A DNA stretch of 64,000 nt from Thermoplasmatales archaeon BRNA1 (GTDB taxonomy: Archaea > Thermoplasmatota > Thermoplasmata > Methanomassiliicoccales > Methanomethylophilaceae). Positions 23,576 to 33,731 of the stretch are shown piece after piece. The position numbers and the translations under genes were made by a program. The stretch is taken from contig CP002916.1 of the NCBI GenBank assembly GCA_000350305.1, forward strand, positions 248,001-312,000, read 5' to 3'. Numbering within the stretch: position 1 is the stretch's first letter; each line of letters opens with the position of its first letter. A model generated the notes under the pieces. It saw only the letters and a program-made list of their open reading frames with translations. It searched no databases and was not told the origin of the DNA.

Positions 23576-25796
23576 GGGATCTCGGCCTGACCCTGCCGAG
23601 CCTCAACGCGTTGGCGGTGACGCTCAGGGAGGAGCACGCCATAGCCGCTGCCGCGATCATCGGCATGTGGTCGAACTCCCCCATGCCCAGAAGGTACGGG
23701 AGACCGGCCGCGATCGGGATGCACACCGCATTGTAGACGAATGCGAGGAACAGGTTCTGCCTGATGTTGCCAACAGTCGCCCTTCCGATCTCGAAAGCCG
23801 CGGGAATCGTGCGGGGGTCGTCGTTCATGAGCACCACGTCAGCCGCACCGATGGCGATATCCGTTCCCGAACCAACGGCGACTCCGATGTTCGCCTGAGT
23901 CAGAGCGGGGGCATCGTTGATCCCGTCCCCTGCCATGGCAACGGTCCTCTGACGGATCTGGAGGTCCTTTACGGCCTCGATCTTGTCGCCGGGCTTGGCA
24001 CCCGAGCGGATGTCTGTGATTCCTACGGCCCTGCCCACGGCTTCGGCGGTCTGTGCATTATCACCGGTGACCATCATCGGCGAGATCCCGAGATCCTTCA
24101 GAGAGCTTACCGCAGATGCGGCATTCTCCCTTACGGGGTCGGCGACGGCGATGATCCCGATCGCCATCCCGTCTGCGGCGACGTACATGCAGGTCTTTGC
24201 CTCCGATGACAGCTTTTCATATGCTGGCACTAATGAGGAAACGTCCACTCCGTTGCTTTTCATCAGGCTGCCGGAACCGACGAGTATGCGTTTTCCGCAG
24301 GATAGGCATGAGACGCCCTCGCCCGTGACCGAGGCGAAATCGGAATGCTCCGGGACGGTGCCCGCCCTCCTCACGACGGCCGCCGCAACGGGGTGCTGGG
24401 AGTCGGCCTCCGCAGCCGCCGCAAAGTTCAGGACGGTGTCTTCATCTGATCCGTCCGCCGCAACGATGTCCGTAACCTCGGGACGTCCCTCAGTGATCGT
24501 ACCGGTCTTGTCCAGGATGGCTGCATCGACACGTCCGGAGGCCTCCAGGGCAGGAGCGGATTTGAAGAGGATGCCGTACTTCGCCGCCTTCCCGGTCCCC
24601 ATGATGATTGCCAGCGGGGTAGCTAGGCCGAGTGCGCAGGGGCATGCGATGATCAGTACGGAGATCATGACGGTCAGCGAGAACGAGGCGCTCCTGTCCC
24701 CCAGGAGGAACCATGCGAGGCAGCACGCTACGGAGATGAGGATGACCGCGGGGACGAACACCCCCGCAACCCTGTCCGCGAGCCTCGCCATCGGGGCCTT
24801 GGTGCCCTGGGCGCTCTCGATCATCCCGACGATCCGGTAGAGGACGGTATCCTTCCCAACATGCTCCGCCCGGATCCTGAGAGAGCCCTCTCCGTTGACG
24901 GTGGCGGAGAACACCTCGTCTCCGGCGGATTTCATCACGGGTACAGACTCCCCAGTCAGCATGCTCTCGTTCACGGGAGAGGTCCCTTCCAGGACCTTGC
25001 CGTCCGCGGGTACGGACTCCCCCGGTCTGACGAGAATGATGTCCCCTTCCTTCAGGTCCTCGACGGGGACCCTGATTTCTGCCCCGTCACTGATGACGGA
25101 TGCCTCCTTGGGCTCAAGGTCTAGGAGTCCGGATATGGCGGAATTGGTGTGGACCTTCCCCAGGGACTCCAGATACTTCCCTATGGAGATGAACGCGATG
25201 ATCATGCCTGCGCTGTCGAATGACAGGTGGTCGGCCATGCCGGCGTCGCCCATCCAGATGCGGTACGTGCAGTAAAGGGAATAGACAACGGCTACGCCGG
25301 ACCCCATGGCGATAAGGGTGTCCATGCTGGGACTCCTCCTGAGGAGTGCGGGTATGCCGCGGATGAAGAATCCCCTCCCCGCCCAGAGGATGGGGATCAG
25401 GAGGATCAGCTGAGCGGATGCGTAGACGAGTCCGTCGTCGCGGAAGGGGACGTCGACACCGAACATCCTGGCCATGGCATAGACGGAGAGGGGGATCGCG
25501 AACACGATCGCCAGGATGAGGTTGATCTTCCTTGAGCGGGCCTCCCTGCGGTCCGCTTCCTCTGTTGCACGGGCATCGCCTTCGATGACGGTGTAGCCTG
25601 CCTTCTCTATCGCCTTCACGATCTGGGCGTGGCTGACCCTGGAAGAATCGTAGGTCACCGTAGCGGTGTTGTTCCCGTAGTTGGAGACGCAGTCGATGAC
25701 TCCGGGCAGTCTGCGCACGGAGGTCTCGATCTTCACCGCGCATGCGGCACAGGTCATGCCGCCTATGCGGAGGGTCTCCCTGATCTCCTCGGCCAT
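23568..25796 (-). CDS. copA: Copper-exporting P1B-type ATPase
   Basis: A 742-aa heavy-metal ATPase. N-terminal heavy-metal domain with [13 protein letters not shown] (about 12-24), then eight membrane helices, actuator TGES, the Cu(I) site CPC in [11 protein letters not shown], phosphorylation DKTGT, and hinge [13 protein letters not shown]. The CPC motif plus single HMA domain mark Cu(I) export. It overlaps the copper-chaperone stop by one base. The dph6 end overlaps this gene's 3' end by 8 bases. Confidence 0.95.
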   Translation of the reverse strand: MAEEIRETLRIGGMTCAACAVKIETSVRRLPGVIDCVSNYGNNTATVTYDSSRVSHAQIVKAIEKAGYTVIEGDARATEEADRREARSRKINLILAIVFAIPLSVYAMARMFGVDVPFRDDGLVYASAQLILLIPILWAGRGFFIRGIPALLRRSPSMDTLIAMGSGVAVVYSLYCTYRIWMGDAGMADHLSFDSAGMIIAFISIGKYLESLGKVHTNSAISGLLDLEPKEASVISDGAEIRVPVEDLKEGDIILVRPGESVPADGKVLEGTSPVNESMLTGESVPVMKSAGDEVFSATVNGEGSLRIRAEHVGKDTVLYRIVGMIESAQGTKAPMARLADRVAGVFVPAVILISVACCLAWFLLGDRSASFSLTVMISVLIIACPCALGLATPLAIIMGTGKAAKYGILFKSAPALEASGRVDAAILDKTGTITEGRPEVTDIVAADGSDEDTVLNFAAAAEADSQHPVAAAVVRRAGTVPEHSDFASVTGEGVSCLSCGKRILVGSGSLMKSNGVDVSSLVPAYEKLSSEAKTCMYVAADGMAIGIIAVADPVRENAASAVSSLKDLGISPMMVTGDNAQTAEAVGRAVGITDIRSGAKPGDKIEAVKDLQIRQRTVAMAGDGINDAPALTQANIGVAVGSGTDIAIGAADVVLMNDDPRTIPAAFEIGRATVGNIRQNLFLAFVYNAVCIPIAAGLPYLLGMGEFDHMPMIAAAAMACSSLSVTANALRLGRVRPRSLS

Positions 25797-26014
25797 CAGA
25801 ACAGTCCTTTCTTGACCCTGCAGGGGAATCCCGCGTCCACCACGGCCCTGATGAGCTGTTCCTCGGAAACCTTCGCCTCGTCGTAGGAGAGGGAAGCGGA
25901 ACCGATCTTCACGGACAGGTCGGATACGCCGTCGATGTCGAGGGCCTTGGTCACGTTGGCGACGCAGACCTCGCACATCATGTTGTCTACCTTGAGCTTG
26001 AGCTTCTTCGCCAT
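25796..26014 (-). CDS. copZ: Heavy-metal-associated copper chaperone (CopZ-like)
   Basis: A 72-aa ferredoxin-fold HMA protein: [20 protein letters not shown] with the metal site CEVC at residues 14-17. Family members deliver Cu(I) to CopA. The position of the CxxC (MCEVC instead of MTCxxC) is slightly unusual. It is translationally coupled to copA (one-base overlap) as the first gene of the copper operon. Confidence 0.9.
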   Translation of the reverse strand: MAKKLKLKVDNMMCEVCVANVTKALDIDGVSDLSVKIGSASLSYDEAKVSEEQLIRAVVDAGFPCRVKKGLF

Positions 26015-26059
26015 GGGTGAGGATTGGCCTGCGGGTATTTAATTTAAGCCATACCTAAA

Positions 26060-29000
26060 TCATGCCGTGGTCTGCGACTTCTCGATGGCGGCGACGATCT
26101 TTGCGATCTCTTCGGCAGGGTCCTTGTACATGCCCGCGGTCCATACCCTATGAATGTGCCAGCCTCTCGATTCGAGGTATTTCTGACGGTGATAGTCCCT
26201 CTCCCTGGTGGATGCCGAGAGTGCGTAGATCCTGCTGTCGCACTCGATACCGAGTATGAACTTGTCGTTCTGTTTCACGGCGAGGTCGATGTTGTATCCC
26301 CCGATACCGACGTTCCTCTCGACGGTGTATCCCTTCCTGATGAGGGCGTCGTAGACGCGGTCCATGACGGGGTAGACGTCGACGGATGGGTTGGCCTCAT
26401 CGTCGCCCGGGGACACGAAAGACTTCAGTATAGTCCTGGCGTACTCCTCGTTCCCGTCCGAAACCGCCCTGGCGTACTGGAGGTACTTCTTCAGGATTTT
26501 CGGTCCGTCCCCCTTGACGGTGTCCACCTGGAGTTCCTCCGGGTCGAAGGAGTTGACGATGTAGATCTTCTTCTTCGCGCGGGAGATGGCGACGTTCAGG
26601 CGGTTCTCGCCGCCGTGGGTGTTCAGCCATCCGAACCTCTGCATGATGCGGCCCTCTTCGTTCTTGGCGTAGCCGATGGAGAAGATGATGATGTCCCTCT
26701 CGTCGCCCTGCACGGACTCGATGTTCTTCACGAACAGACCCACGTCCTCCCCGTTGTCCATTCTCTTCTCCTCGCTGGCGATGAGGTTGGAGAAGGCGGG
26801 GTCGTCGGAGCATGCATCGTCGATGCGGTCGTTGATGAGGTCCCTCTGTGAGGAGTTGAACGTGATTATCCCGATGGTCTCGTCGTGCTGCCTCTCGCGG
26901 AAGATCTGCTTCAGGAGCTCCACGACCCTGTCGGCCTCGGCGGAGTTCGAACGGTCCTCCCACTTCCCGTCGACCTTGATCATCTCGATCGGGGGCCTGG
27001 CGGGCGAGGCGATGTTGGGTGAGACGTAGAGCCTCCCTCCGTAGAAGGCGTAGTTCGAGAAGGCGATGAGCTCCTCGTACTTGGAGCGGTAGTGGAAGTT
27101 CAGGAGTATGGAATCGTACCTGGACCTCGCGAGGTCGAGCAGGGATTCCTCCTCGAGGGCGGAGTTGACGTCCAGATCCTCCTCGTCCTCCTCGTCGTAG
27201 GTCACCCTTCCGACCCCGAGGGAGCTGGGGCGGAGCTGCTTGTGGTCCCCGGCGACGACGACCTTCTTGGCGCGGTAGATCGAGGGGATGCCCCTCTCGA
27301 CGTACATCTGCGAGGCCTCGTCGAAGACCAGGAGGTCGAACAGACCCATCTCCATGGGGATGATCTCGGACACGACCTCTGGGGTGAGGAGCCAGATCCT
27401 CACGCCCTTGAACAGCTCGTATCCGTAGCGGTTGATGAACTTGTTGAGGGACCACTTCCTCTTGTTCTCCACGATCCTGGCGATGTCCCCGCGCCTCTTG
27501 GACTCGGTGATGTACCTGAGGGAGTTGGAGAGCTCGGACTCCAGGAGCCTCCTGGTGACCTGCCTCTTCTCCTCCATCCTGCGGTCCATATCGGCCACGA
27601 TGGAGTCGAAGTCGTGGAGCTCCTGCATGAGCTCGCTGTGGGTGGCGTCGAACTTCTGGAGGTGGTCGTTCATGATGTACTCGAACATGTTGTCGTTGGC
27701 GTTGGAGTACGAGGTCTTGACGTTCCTCGTGAGGGCGGTGAGGTTCTTCCAGTACTCCCTCTGGGTGGAATCGAGGGCACGGTAGAGGGTGGCCCTCCTG
27801 GAGAACCGGTCGTAATCATCGATGGAATCGGAGATGGAGGACGCGTTGCTCTTGACGTAGTCGATGTCCTTCGGACCGTACCTGTCGAAGTACTTGTCCA
27901 CGATCTCGGTGGTGTCCCTGTCCACCTTCCCCTTGGCGAACAGGCGGGAGAGGAATCCCTTCCTGCTGAGGTCCTCGTTCATGGCGTGGACCCTCTCAAG
28001 ATCCGCCTTCATCTCGGAGATCTGGTAGTTGGTGAGCCCGGTCTTCATCTTCTCCATCCACGGGGATTTGTCGAGGATATCGTTGTACTCGCGGAAGTTG
28101 TTGATCAGTCCGGGGTCGGAATACTTGATGTGGAGGTCTGAGAGCTCATCGTAGTCGATGGTGAGCAGGGACGGGGAGACCCCCGCCTTGTAGAGCTGGA
28201 AGGTCTCGAACTGCCCGCGGTCGTTGAGGTCAAGCCATCTGTCCCTCGCGTAGAGGTCGTTGGGCTTGAGACCGAATTCATCGGGCTCGTAGAGGGTGTT
28301 GGCGATGTCCGACAGCTTCGCCACGTCGGTGTCGATGGCCTCGGAGAGCTGCCCGATCCCGGGGGCGGGTGCCCTGGGCTCGGTCCTGAGCATGTTGCCG
28401 AGCTGTTTGTAGAAACGGTCCTTGTCGGCGGTGTCGTCGATCTGCAGCGCGTATTTCGAGAGGGTACCCATCCTGGAGTACACCACATCGAGGGCGGTCT
28501 TCTTCTCGGACACCATCAGGACGGTCTTGCCCTCCGCGACGGCCGAGCAAATCAGGCCGGTGATGACCTGGGATTTCCCGGTCCCCGGGGGACCCTGCAC
28601 GACGATCTCGTCCTCCTTGTCCACAGCGGTGAGGACGTTCTCCTGGGCGGAGTTGAGGGTGTTGATGTACGTGAGGTTCCTCTCGGAGGCCTCGATCCCC
28701 TTGTTCCTGATCTCGCTCTGGGAGAGCGGGAGGGGGTACTCCGAGTAGAAATCCTCCTTGTTGAGGTCCTTGAGGAGGTCGTTGAGGGTGTTGTTGATCT
28801 CCTTGCCGGAGAGGAGGGTGTCGAAGTCCCTCTGGATGAAGCTGGAGTAGGAGGGGTACTTTCCGAGGACGGCGTTCAGGGTCATCCTGAACTCGCCGGG
28901 TTTGTATTTGGGGAACTCGGTGGCCTTGTACTCCCGGAACCTGACGACACGCCCGTCCGGGATCTCCATGCTGATCCCCTCGTTCGCATAGAACGCCACG

Positions 29001-29800
29001 AGGTCCCTGAGGAAGGAGTCCTGGCTCCAGTCGTCCAGGACGCAGTCGGGCAGGGTCTTGTGCGTCTTCATCATCTTGATGGACGCGAGTATGAGCGTGT
29101 TGTTGTAGACGGTGTCGCGGGAATCATCGAGTTCGATGCTGATCTCCCTGCCGTTCTTGGACATGGTCACGGGGAACAGTGCCAGAGGCCCCCTGAGGGG
29201 GAAGTCCTCCTCGCCTGCGAGGCTCCCTTCGATGAAGGGATATCCGATGTACAGGTCGTACATTCCCCTCTCCCTCTGGTCGCGGGTGACCTCCCTGAGT
29301 ATGTTGTTGAGCCTGCGGAACTTCTTCTCCTCTTCCTTGGAGGAGGATGCCCCGCACAGTTTCAGGGAACGTTTCCTGCCGAACAGGAAGGACTCCACGT
29401 CGGTGTCCCTGCCGTCCATGATGTCGAAGGAGTTCTTGACGCTGGTCCTGGGCATGTAGAGGAGCCTGTTTCCCTTACTGATGTTGACAAGTTTCTTCTG
29501 GAGTTCGCGAAGGGTCTGGTCCATGGATTTGTTGATGTCTGACCCCTTCGCCGCGGAAACCGCGTACTTGCGTGTGACCGCGAGGAAATCCCTGCCGTAG
29601 TTCTCTATGAACCTATCGCCGATGCCGTCGATGGCGGACAGGTCCGCCTCCTTCACCGGAATGTGCTGGGACATCTGTGTGAGTGCTTCGTCCGAGCATA
29701 TCATCGGTTCCTTGCCGTTCTGTTTCCTGTTCTTGTGCCTAAGGTCGTCCCTGAGGCAGTACAATTCGTTCTTGAGCTCCTCCTCGAGGCTCATATGCAT
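26060..29800 (-). CDS. HRDC-DUF4011-superfamily 1 helicase with C-terminal Vsr-like nuclease
   Basis: A very large protein of about 1,246 aa. An N-terminal HRDC-like domain (about 20-85) leads into a DUF4011-type region (LQKKLVNISKGNRLLYMPR). The superfamily 1 helicase core has Walker A VQGPPGTGKSQVITGL, Walker B VFDEASQM, GDHKQLRPSS and NVAISRAKKKIYIV. The C-terminus (about the last 110 residues) has a PD-(D/E)XK/Vsr-like nuclease with NIDLAVKQNDKFILGIECDSRIY. Such architectures occur in antiphage proteins and in DNA repair. The ATG at 29800 (or 29794) begins the homology; upstream frame to 29911 is not used. Confidence 0.8.
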   Translation of the reverse strand: MHMSLEEELKNELYCLRDDLRHKNRKQNGKEPMICSDEALTQMSQHIPVKEADLSAIDGIGDRFIENYGRDFLAVTRKYAVSAAKGSDINKSMDQTLRELQKKLVNISKGNRLLYMPRTSVKNSFDIMDGRDTDVESFLFGRKRSLKLCGASSSKEEEKKFRRLNNILREVTRDQRERGMYDLYIGYPFIEGSLAGEEDFPLRGPLALFPVTMSKNGREISIELDDSRDTVYNNTLILASIKMMKTHKTLPDCVLDDWSQDSFLRDLVAFYANEGISMEIPDGRVVRFREYKATEFPKYKPGEFRMTLNAVLGKYPSYSSFIQRDFDTLLSGKEINNTLNDLLKDLNKEDFYSEYPLPLSQSEIRNKGIEASERNLTYINTLNSAQENVLTAVDKEDEIVVQGPPGTGKSQVITGLICSAVAEGKTVLMVSEKKTALDVVYSRMGTLSKYALQIDDTADKDRFYKQLGNMLRTEPRAPAPGIGQLSEAIDTDVAKLSDIANTLYEPDEFGLKPNDLYARDRWLDLNDRGQFETFQLYKAGVSPSLLTIDYDELSDLHIKYSDPGLINNFREYNDILDKSPWMEKMKTGLTNYQISEMKADLERVHAMNEDLSRKGFLSRLFAKGKVDRDTTEIVDKYFDRYGPKDIDYVKSNASSISDSIDDYDRFSRRATLYRALDSTQREYWKNLTALTRNVKTSYSNANDNMFEYIMNDHLQKFDATHSELMQELHDFDSIVADMDRRMEEKRQVTRRLLESELSNSLRYITESKRRGDIARIVENKRKWSLNKFINRYGYELFKGVRIWLLTPEVVSEIIPMEMGLFDLLVFDEASQMYVERGIPSIYRAKKVVVAGDHKQLRPSSLGVGRVTYDEEDEEDLDVNSALEEESLLDLARSRYDSILLNFHYRSKYEELIAFSNYAFYGGRLYVSPNIASPARPPIEMIKVDGKWEDRSNSAEADRVVELLKQIFRERQHDETIGIITFNSSQRDLINDRIDDACSDDPAFSNLIASEEKRMDNGEDVGLFVKNIESVQGDERDIIIFSIGYAKNEEGRIMQRFGWLNTHGGENRLNVAISRAKKKIYIVNSFDPEELQVDTVKGDGPKILKKYLQYARAVSDGNEEYARTILKSFVSPGDDEANPSVDVYPVMDRVYDALIRKGYTVERNVGIGGYNIDLAVKQNDKFILGIECDSRIYALSASTRERDYHRQKYLESRGWHIHRVWTAGMYKDPAEEIAKIVAAIEKSQTTA

Positions 29801-29909
29801 CCCATCCGCAACCGCATAGACTTCATGATTAAAGGGTTTTTCAGTTCCCTTCGGAAGACGGGGATCTGTGCTGTCAAATCCTAAATACGATGCACCCAAT
29901 CGTACACGC

Positions 29910-30425
29910 ATGTTAGGTTCCGACCAGTTCGAGACGGATGAGAACGGATTGACCTCCGACGGTTACCGTTGCCTCGAACCGTCATCCAAGAAGGCCATGT
30001 ACATCGTGTCGCTGATCATCATCGCCGTCGCCGCCGCAGCGGCCTTCGCGGCGGTCTTCTTCGCGAAGGGCGATGAGTACAGATGGGAGAGGATTGCGGC
30101 GGTCGCCGCATTCGCCCTCGTGGCAGCCTTCAGGATCGTCTATCCCGTCATATACTACAGGCGCTACAGGTACCGCATCGCCGAGGACGCCGTGGACATC
30201 AGGCGCGGGGTGTTCGTTATCACCCACGAGCTCGTTCCCATCGAGAGGATCCACCAGGTCGAGGTTTCCAGCGGGCCGATCCTCCGCATGTTCAACCTTG
30301 CCGACGTAGCTATAACCACCGCCGGCGGTACCGCCTACATCCAGTATCTGGAGAAGGGTGAGGCCGAGGGTATCGCCGCCAAGCTGAAGGACGTCGTCGT
30401 CAACATTCTGCAGGAAAGGGACTGA
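29910..30425 (+). CDS. PH-domain membrane protein (YdbS-like, bPH2)
   Basis: A 171-aa protein with two membrane helices (about 30-75) followed by a bPH2 domain (about 90-170: YRYRIAEDAVDIRRGVFVITHELVPIERIHQVEVSSGPILRMFNLADVAI). The YdbS/YdbT proteins are widespread, of unknown biochemical role, sometimes linked to membrane stress. It divides from the helicase gene divergently and abuts the next gene (stop and start adjacent). Start ATG 29910 removes a short upstream extension. Confidence 0.8.
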   Translation: MLGSDQFETDENGLTSDGYRCLEPSSKKAMYIVSLIIIAVAAAAAFAAVFFAKGDEYRWERIAAVAAFALVAAFRIVYPVIYYRRYRYRIAEDAVDIRRGVFVITHELVPIERIHQVEVSSGPILRMFNLADVAITTAGGTAYIQYLEKGEAEGIAAKLKDVVVNILQERD

Positions 30426-31871
30426 ATGACCGATTCCGTTTACCGCAACCATTTCACCACCATAATCGCTAGGACCCTCAGCGCGGTCATCTTCATCTCC
30501 ATCTGGATCCTGTACATGACCTTCTCCAACGAGGAGGAGCTGAAGGTGGAGTACTTCCTAGCGGTCGTCGCGGTCCTGGCCTTGGCGGTCTTCTGCGTGT
30601 CGTGGCGCATCTGGAAGCTCACGACGTACACATTCACCGACTCCGAGCTGGTGGTGTTCAAGAACACCGTCTGGAAGGCTAAGGTGGAGATCAGGTACGA
30701 CCGCATGGCATCCGTCCAGGTGGTCCGCGGTTTCTGGAATATGATCTTCGGTACATCCACCCTCAAGTTCAACGTGAACTCCGCGGTCAATTCCAGGAAT
30801 GCCGAGGCCACCCTCGTCCTCAGGAAGGACCTGGCCGACGAGCTCCGCGAGACCATCAACAACCGCATGTTCGGCAAGTTCACCACCTCCATCCAGGAGG
30901 ACACCGACATCCCTTCGATGATCCGCGTTACCAACACCGAGGTCGTCATCCACAGTCTCCTGGGGCAGCCCACCTGGAGCATCGTGTTCTCCCTGCTCAT
31001 GCTCCTGTACAGCGTGTGGGGGCTGGCTACCGGGAGTGCCGGGAACTTCATCATCGGTGCCGCCATGTTCGTGTTCACGATGGCGGTGCCGGTGGTCAAG
31101 GTCATCATCAAGTACGGCAACTACAGGATCTACCGTATCGGCGACACGATCACCGTCCACAGCGGACTTTTCGTTACCAGCAGGAAGTCCTTCAAGGTCG
31201 GCAAGGTGAACTCCGCCAGGATGAGGAGCCCGCTCGTCCCCAGGATGCTCGGAATGTGCACCCTGGAGGCGGAGGTCGTCGGTGCCATGGACGATATGGG
31301 GATTCCGCTGATCTGCCCCCTCAAGAAGAAGGCGGTCGTCAGGGACTTCATGAAGCAGATCCTCCCGGAGTTCTACCTCGAGGAGGAGGTCATCCATCAG
31401 GGTCCGGTCACCCTCGGCATCATGGCGGTCAAGAGCGTTCCCGCCGCGGCGGTCTGGCTCGCCGCATCCCTCATCATCCGCGACGTTTACGCGGACGATC
31501 TGGACAGCATATGGCTGAACGTCATCCTTATCATCGGGATCGCAGGTGCCGCGGTCATCCTCGCGTATATGGCGTCCAGGTACAGGGTACGTACGTTCTC
31601 CTCCGGCGAGAAGCTGTTCAGGATCACCCGCGGCGGGTTCGACATCGCCGACGAGTACCTCATGTACGACAGGGTGCAGATCGCGGGGGTATCCTCCGGT
31701 CCCATCCAGAGGAGGTACGGCCTGGGGACCCTTAGGATCATGACCCTGTCCTCCGTGGGGTACAGGGACATCCGTTCGGGTATATTCCCGATGGACGTCA
31801 TCGCACAGGTCCCGGAGACGGTCATCGGGAGGATCAGGGACGGAAGGTACGATTACAGGGAGTGCCCGTGA
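30426..31871 (+). CDS. PH-domain membrane protein (YdbT-like)
   Basis: A 481-aa membrane protein with a helical N-terminus, then repeated bPH2 domains each beginning at a membrane-anchored segment (ELVVFKNTVWKAKVEIRYDRMASVQVV; TITVHSGLFVTSRKSFKVGKVNSARM; LFRITRGGFDIADEYLMYDRVQI). About six membrane helices are likely. It starts immediately after the YdbS-like gene, so the pair forms the YdbS-YdbT unit found in many prokaryotes. Function is unknown. Confidence 0.8.
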   Translation: MTDSVYRNHFTTIIARTLSAVIFISIWILYMTFSNEEELKVEYFLAVVAVLALAVFCVSWRIWKLTTYTFTDSELVVFKNTVWKAKVEIRYDRMASVQVVRGFWNMIFGTSTLKFNVNSAVNSRNAEATLVLRKDLADELRETINNRMFGKFTTSIQEDTDIPSMIRVTNTEVVIHSLLGQPTWSIVFSLLMLLYSVWGLATGSAGNFIIGAAMFVFTMAVPVVKVIIKYGNYRIYRIGDTITVHSGLFVTSRKSFKVGKVNSARMRSPLVPRMLGMCTLEAEVVGAMDDMGIPLICPLKKKAVVRDFMKQILPEFYLEEEVIHQGPVTLGIMAVKSVPAAAVWLAASLIIRDVYADDLDSIWLNVILIIGIAGAAVILAYMASRYRVRTFSSGEKLFRITRGGFDIADEYLMYDRVQIAGVSSGPIQRRYGLGTLRIMTLSSVGYRDIRSGIFPMDVIAQVPETVIGRIRDGRYDYRECP

Positions 31872-31900
31872 TTTTTGTATCAGAACGGGATTGACCTATC

Positions 31901-32287
31901 ATGATCACACCCGGTATCTCCTGCGAGAAGCGTCTGACCGTCACCGAACAGGACACCGCCGCCGCTTGGGGCAGCGGGACGCTCCCGGTGCTTGCCACCC
32001 CCCGCATGATCCAGCTCATCGAACAGGCCGCCTGCGAATGTCTGGTACAGTTCATGGACGGGGGAGATACCACCGTCGGCACCCTCATGGATATCCGGCA
32101 TGTCTCGCCCTCTCCCGTCGGGAGCGAGGTTGTCTGCAGGGTCAGCGTATGCGAAGTCGACAGGGCGAGGGTCCGTTTCGCGGTGTCCGTCAGGGACTCC
32201 AAGGGCGATGTCGGAACCGGATACCACGAGCGTTTCAGGGTCCACTCCGACAAGTTCATGGAGAAGGCGGAGTCAAAGCTCGCCTGA
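31901..32287 (+). CDS. Hotdog-fold thioesterase (FlK-like)
   Basis: A 128-aa hotdog protein with TPRMIQLIEQAACECLVQFMDGGDTTVGTLMDIRHVSPSPVGSEV, the active-site helix and beta-turn of the fluoroacetyl-CoA-thioesterase-like group (THF cluster). It probably hydrolyses a CoA thioester; the true substrate is unknown. Its 3' end overlaps the convergent transporter gene by 15 bases. Confidence 0.75.
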   Translation: MITPGISCEKRLTVTEQDTAAAWGSGTLPVLATPRMIQLIEQAACECLVQFMDGGDTTVGTLMDIRHVSPSPVGSEVVCRVSVCEVDRARVRFAVSVRDSKGDVGTGYHERFRVHSDKFMEKAESKLA

Positions 32288-33679
32288 CTTCTTCCTGTCC
32301 TTTATCAGGACGGAAAGGACCAGGATCGCGAATCCCATCAGGGCGCACAGGTACGCAGAGGGGATGAACCCGTCGAGGAAGTCCATGCGTGCCACGTCCA
32401 TGATGTCCACTCCCTCGGTACCGGAGAACAGGGTGAACGTCATGGCGAAGAATGCCGTACCGATCGCACCACCGATGTAGTAAGCCTCGTTGGTGAGCGA
32501 GGATGCCAGGTCGCGGTCGGTGGCGTGCTCGATCATCCTGGAGGCCATGGGTCCCCCCACCAGGGCCCAGACGAATCCCTTCATGAACAGGATGACGACC
32601 AGTTCCGCATCTGTCATGTTCTCCCCGAATATGCCGTAGCAGGCGAAAGCAATCGTCATGATGACCCCGGCGGCGACGCAGAACGGCTTCCGCCCTCTCC
32701 TGTCCGACCACCTGGCCATGGGCATTCCGAACAGTGCGGTAACCGTGGCGGATTCCAGCAGGAACAGCCCGATCTCCAGGGTGGGCTTCCCGAGATAGAT
32801 CTGGCCGTAGAACGGGAAGAGGTACATCATCCCCATGTAGGCGGCGTTCACCAGCATGAGGCAGATGAACATCGCGGAGAAGTCAAGGCGGCGGAACATC
32901 TTCAGATGCAGCAGCGGCCTCTCCTTGCCGGCCTCAATCCTCACGAAAAGAGCCAGAAGGGCGATTGCCATCAGTCCCGTCATGATGGAGACGGCCCTCA
33001 TACCGGAATACGAGAGGGTCTCGATGGCGAATACCCCGAGGATGATCGTTGCGCAGAGGACGACGGTCCCGGAGACATCAAGGGTCATCCCGGAGTGCGG
33101 TTCGGAGGATGCGGGGATGGCCTTCAGGGCGAGCGGCGCCGCGGCGATCCCAAGGGGTATGTTGATGAGGAAGCACCAGTGCCAGGAGGCGTATTCCACG
33201 ATGGCCCCTCCGATGGCGGGCCCGAGTGCGAACCCAAGGGATGCACCGATGGTGACGACCGACATCCCGAATCCGAGCTTGGACAGAGGGAGATGTTTGG
33301 TGCAGCACATGGGAGCCGCCGCACCCATCATGGCCGCACCCACTCCCTGGATGACGCGTCCCGCGATCAGCATGGCGAAATCCGCGGATAGTCCGCAGAC
33401 GGCGGAACCGGCCGTGAACACGGCGAGACCGACGCAGATGATCTTCCTAACCCCGATGTCGCTGGCCACTCTAGCGAAGGCGACCAGGGTCCCCGCGAGC
33501 ACCATGAGATAGGTGATTGTGACCCAGCTCGAAGTGGCGGTGTCAACGCCCACCGACTCGCCTATTGTAGGAAGGGCGACACCGACGATGCTGCCATCCA
33601 GCCCGTCCATGAACGTGGCGAAGAAGACTATCACCAGCATGAGTGCGGTGTGACGTCTGTCCAGCATTACGTTCTCCAT
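32273..33679 (-). CDS. Multidrug MFS transporter, DHA2 family, copy 1
   Basis: A 468-aa 14-helix major facilitator. Motif A-like and antiporter motifs include FMDGLDGSIVGVALPTIG (helix 1), RVASDIGVRKIICVG (loop 2-3), RVIQGVGAAMMGAAAPMCC and LGPAIGGAI. DHA2 proteins export drugs or bile acids by proton antiport. Third in a run of three paralogues on the minus strand, with a 52-base gap from copy 2. Start is ATG 33679 (MENVMLDRRH). Confidence 0.85.
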   Translation of the reverse strand: MENVMLDRRHTALMLVIVFFATFMDGLDGSIVGVALPTIGESVGVDTATSSWVTITYLMVLAGTLVAFARVASDIGVRKIICVGLAVFTAGSAVCGLSADFAMLIAGRVIQGVGAAMMGAAAPMCCTKHLPLSKLGFGMSVVTIGASLGFALGPAIGGAIVEYASWHWCFLINIPLGIAAAPLALKAIPASSEPHSGMTLDVSGTVVLCATIILGVFAIETLSYSGMRAVSIMTGLMAIALLALFVRIEAGKERPLLHLKMFRRLDFSAMFICLMLVNAAYMGMMYLFPFYGQIYLGKPTLEIGLFLLESATVTALFGMPMARWSDRRGRKPFCVAAGVIMTIAFACYGIFGENMTDAELVVILFMKGFVWALVGGPMASRMIEHATDRDLASSLTNEAYYIGGAIGTAFFAMTFTLFSGTEGVDIMDVARMDFLDGFIPSAYLCALMGFAILVLSVLIKDRKKSGEL

Positions 33680-33731
33680 TGGGGTCGCCTTTCGCCCGTG
33701 GATACGTGTCCGCTTAATAAAACGTACGGAA

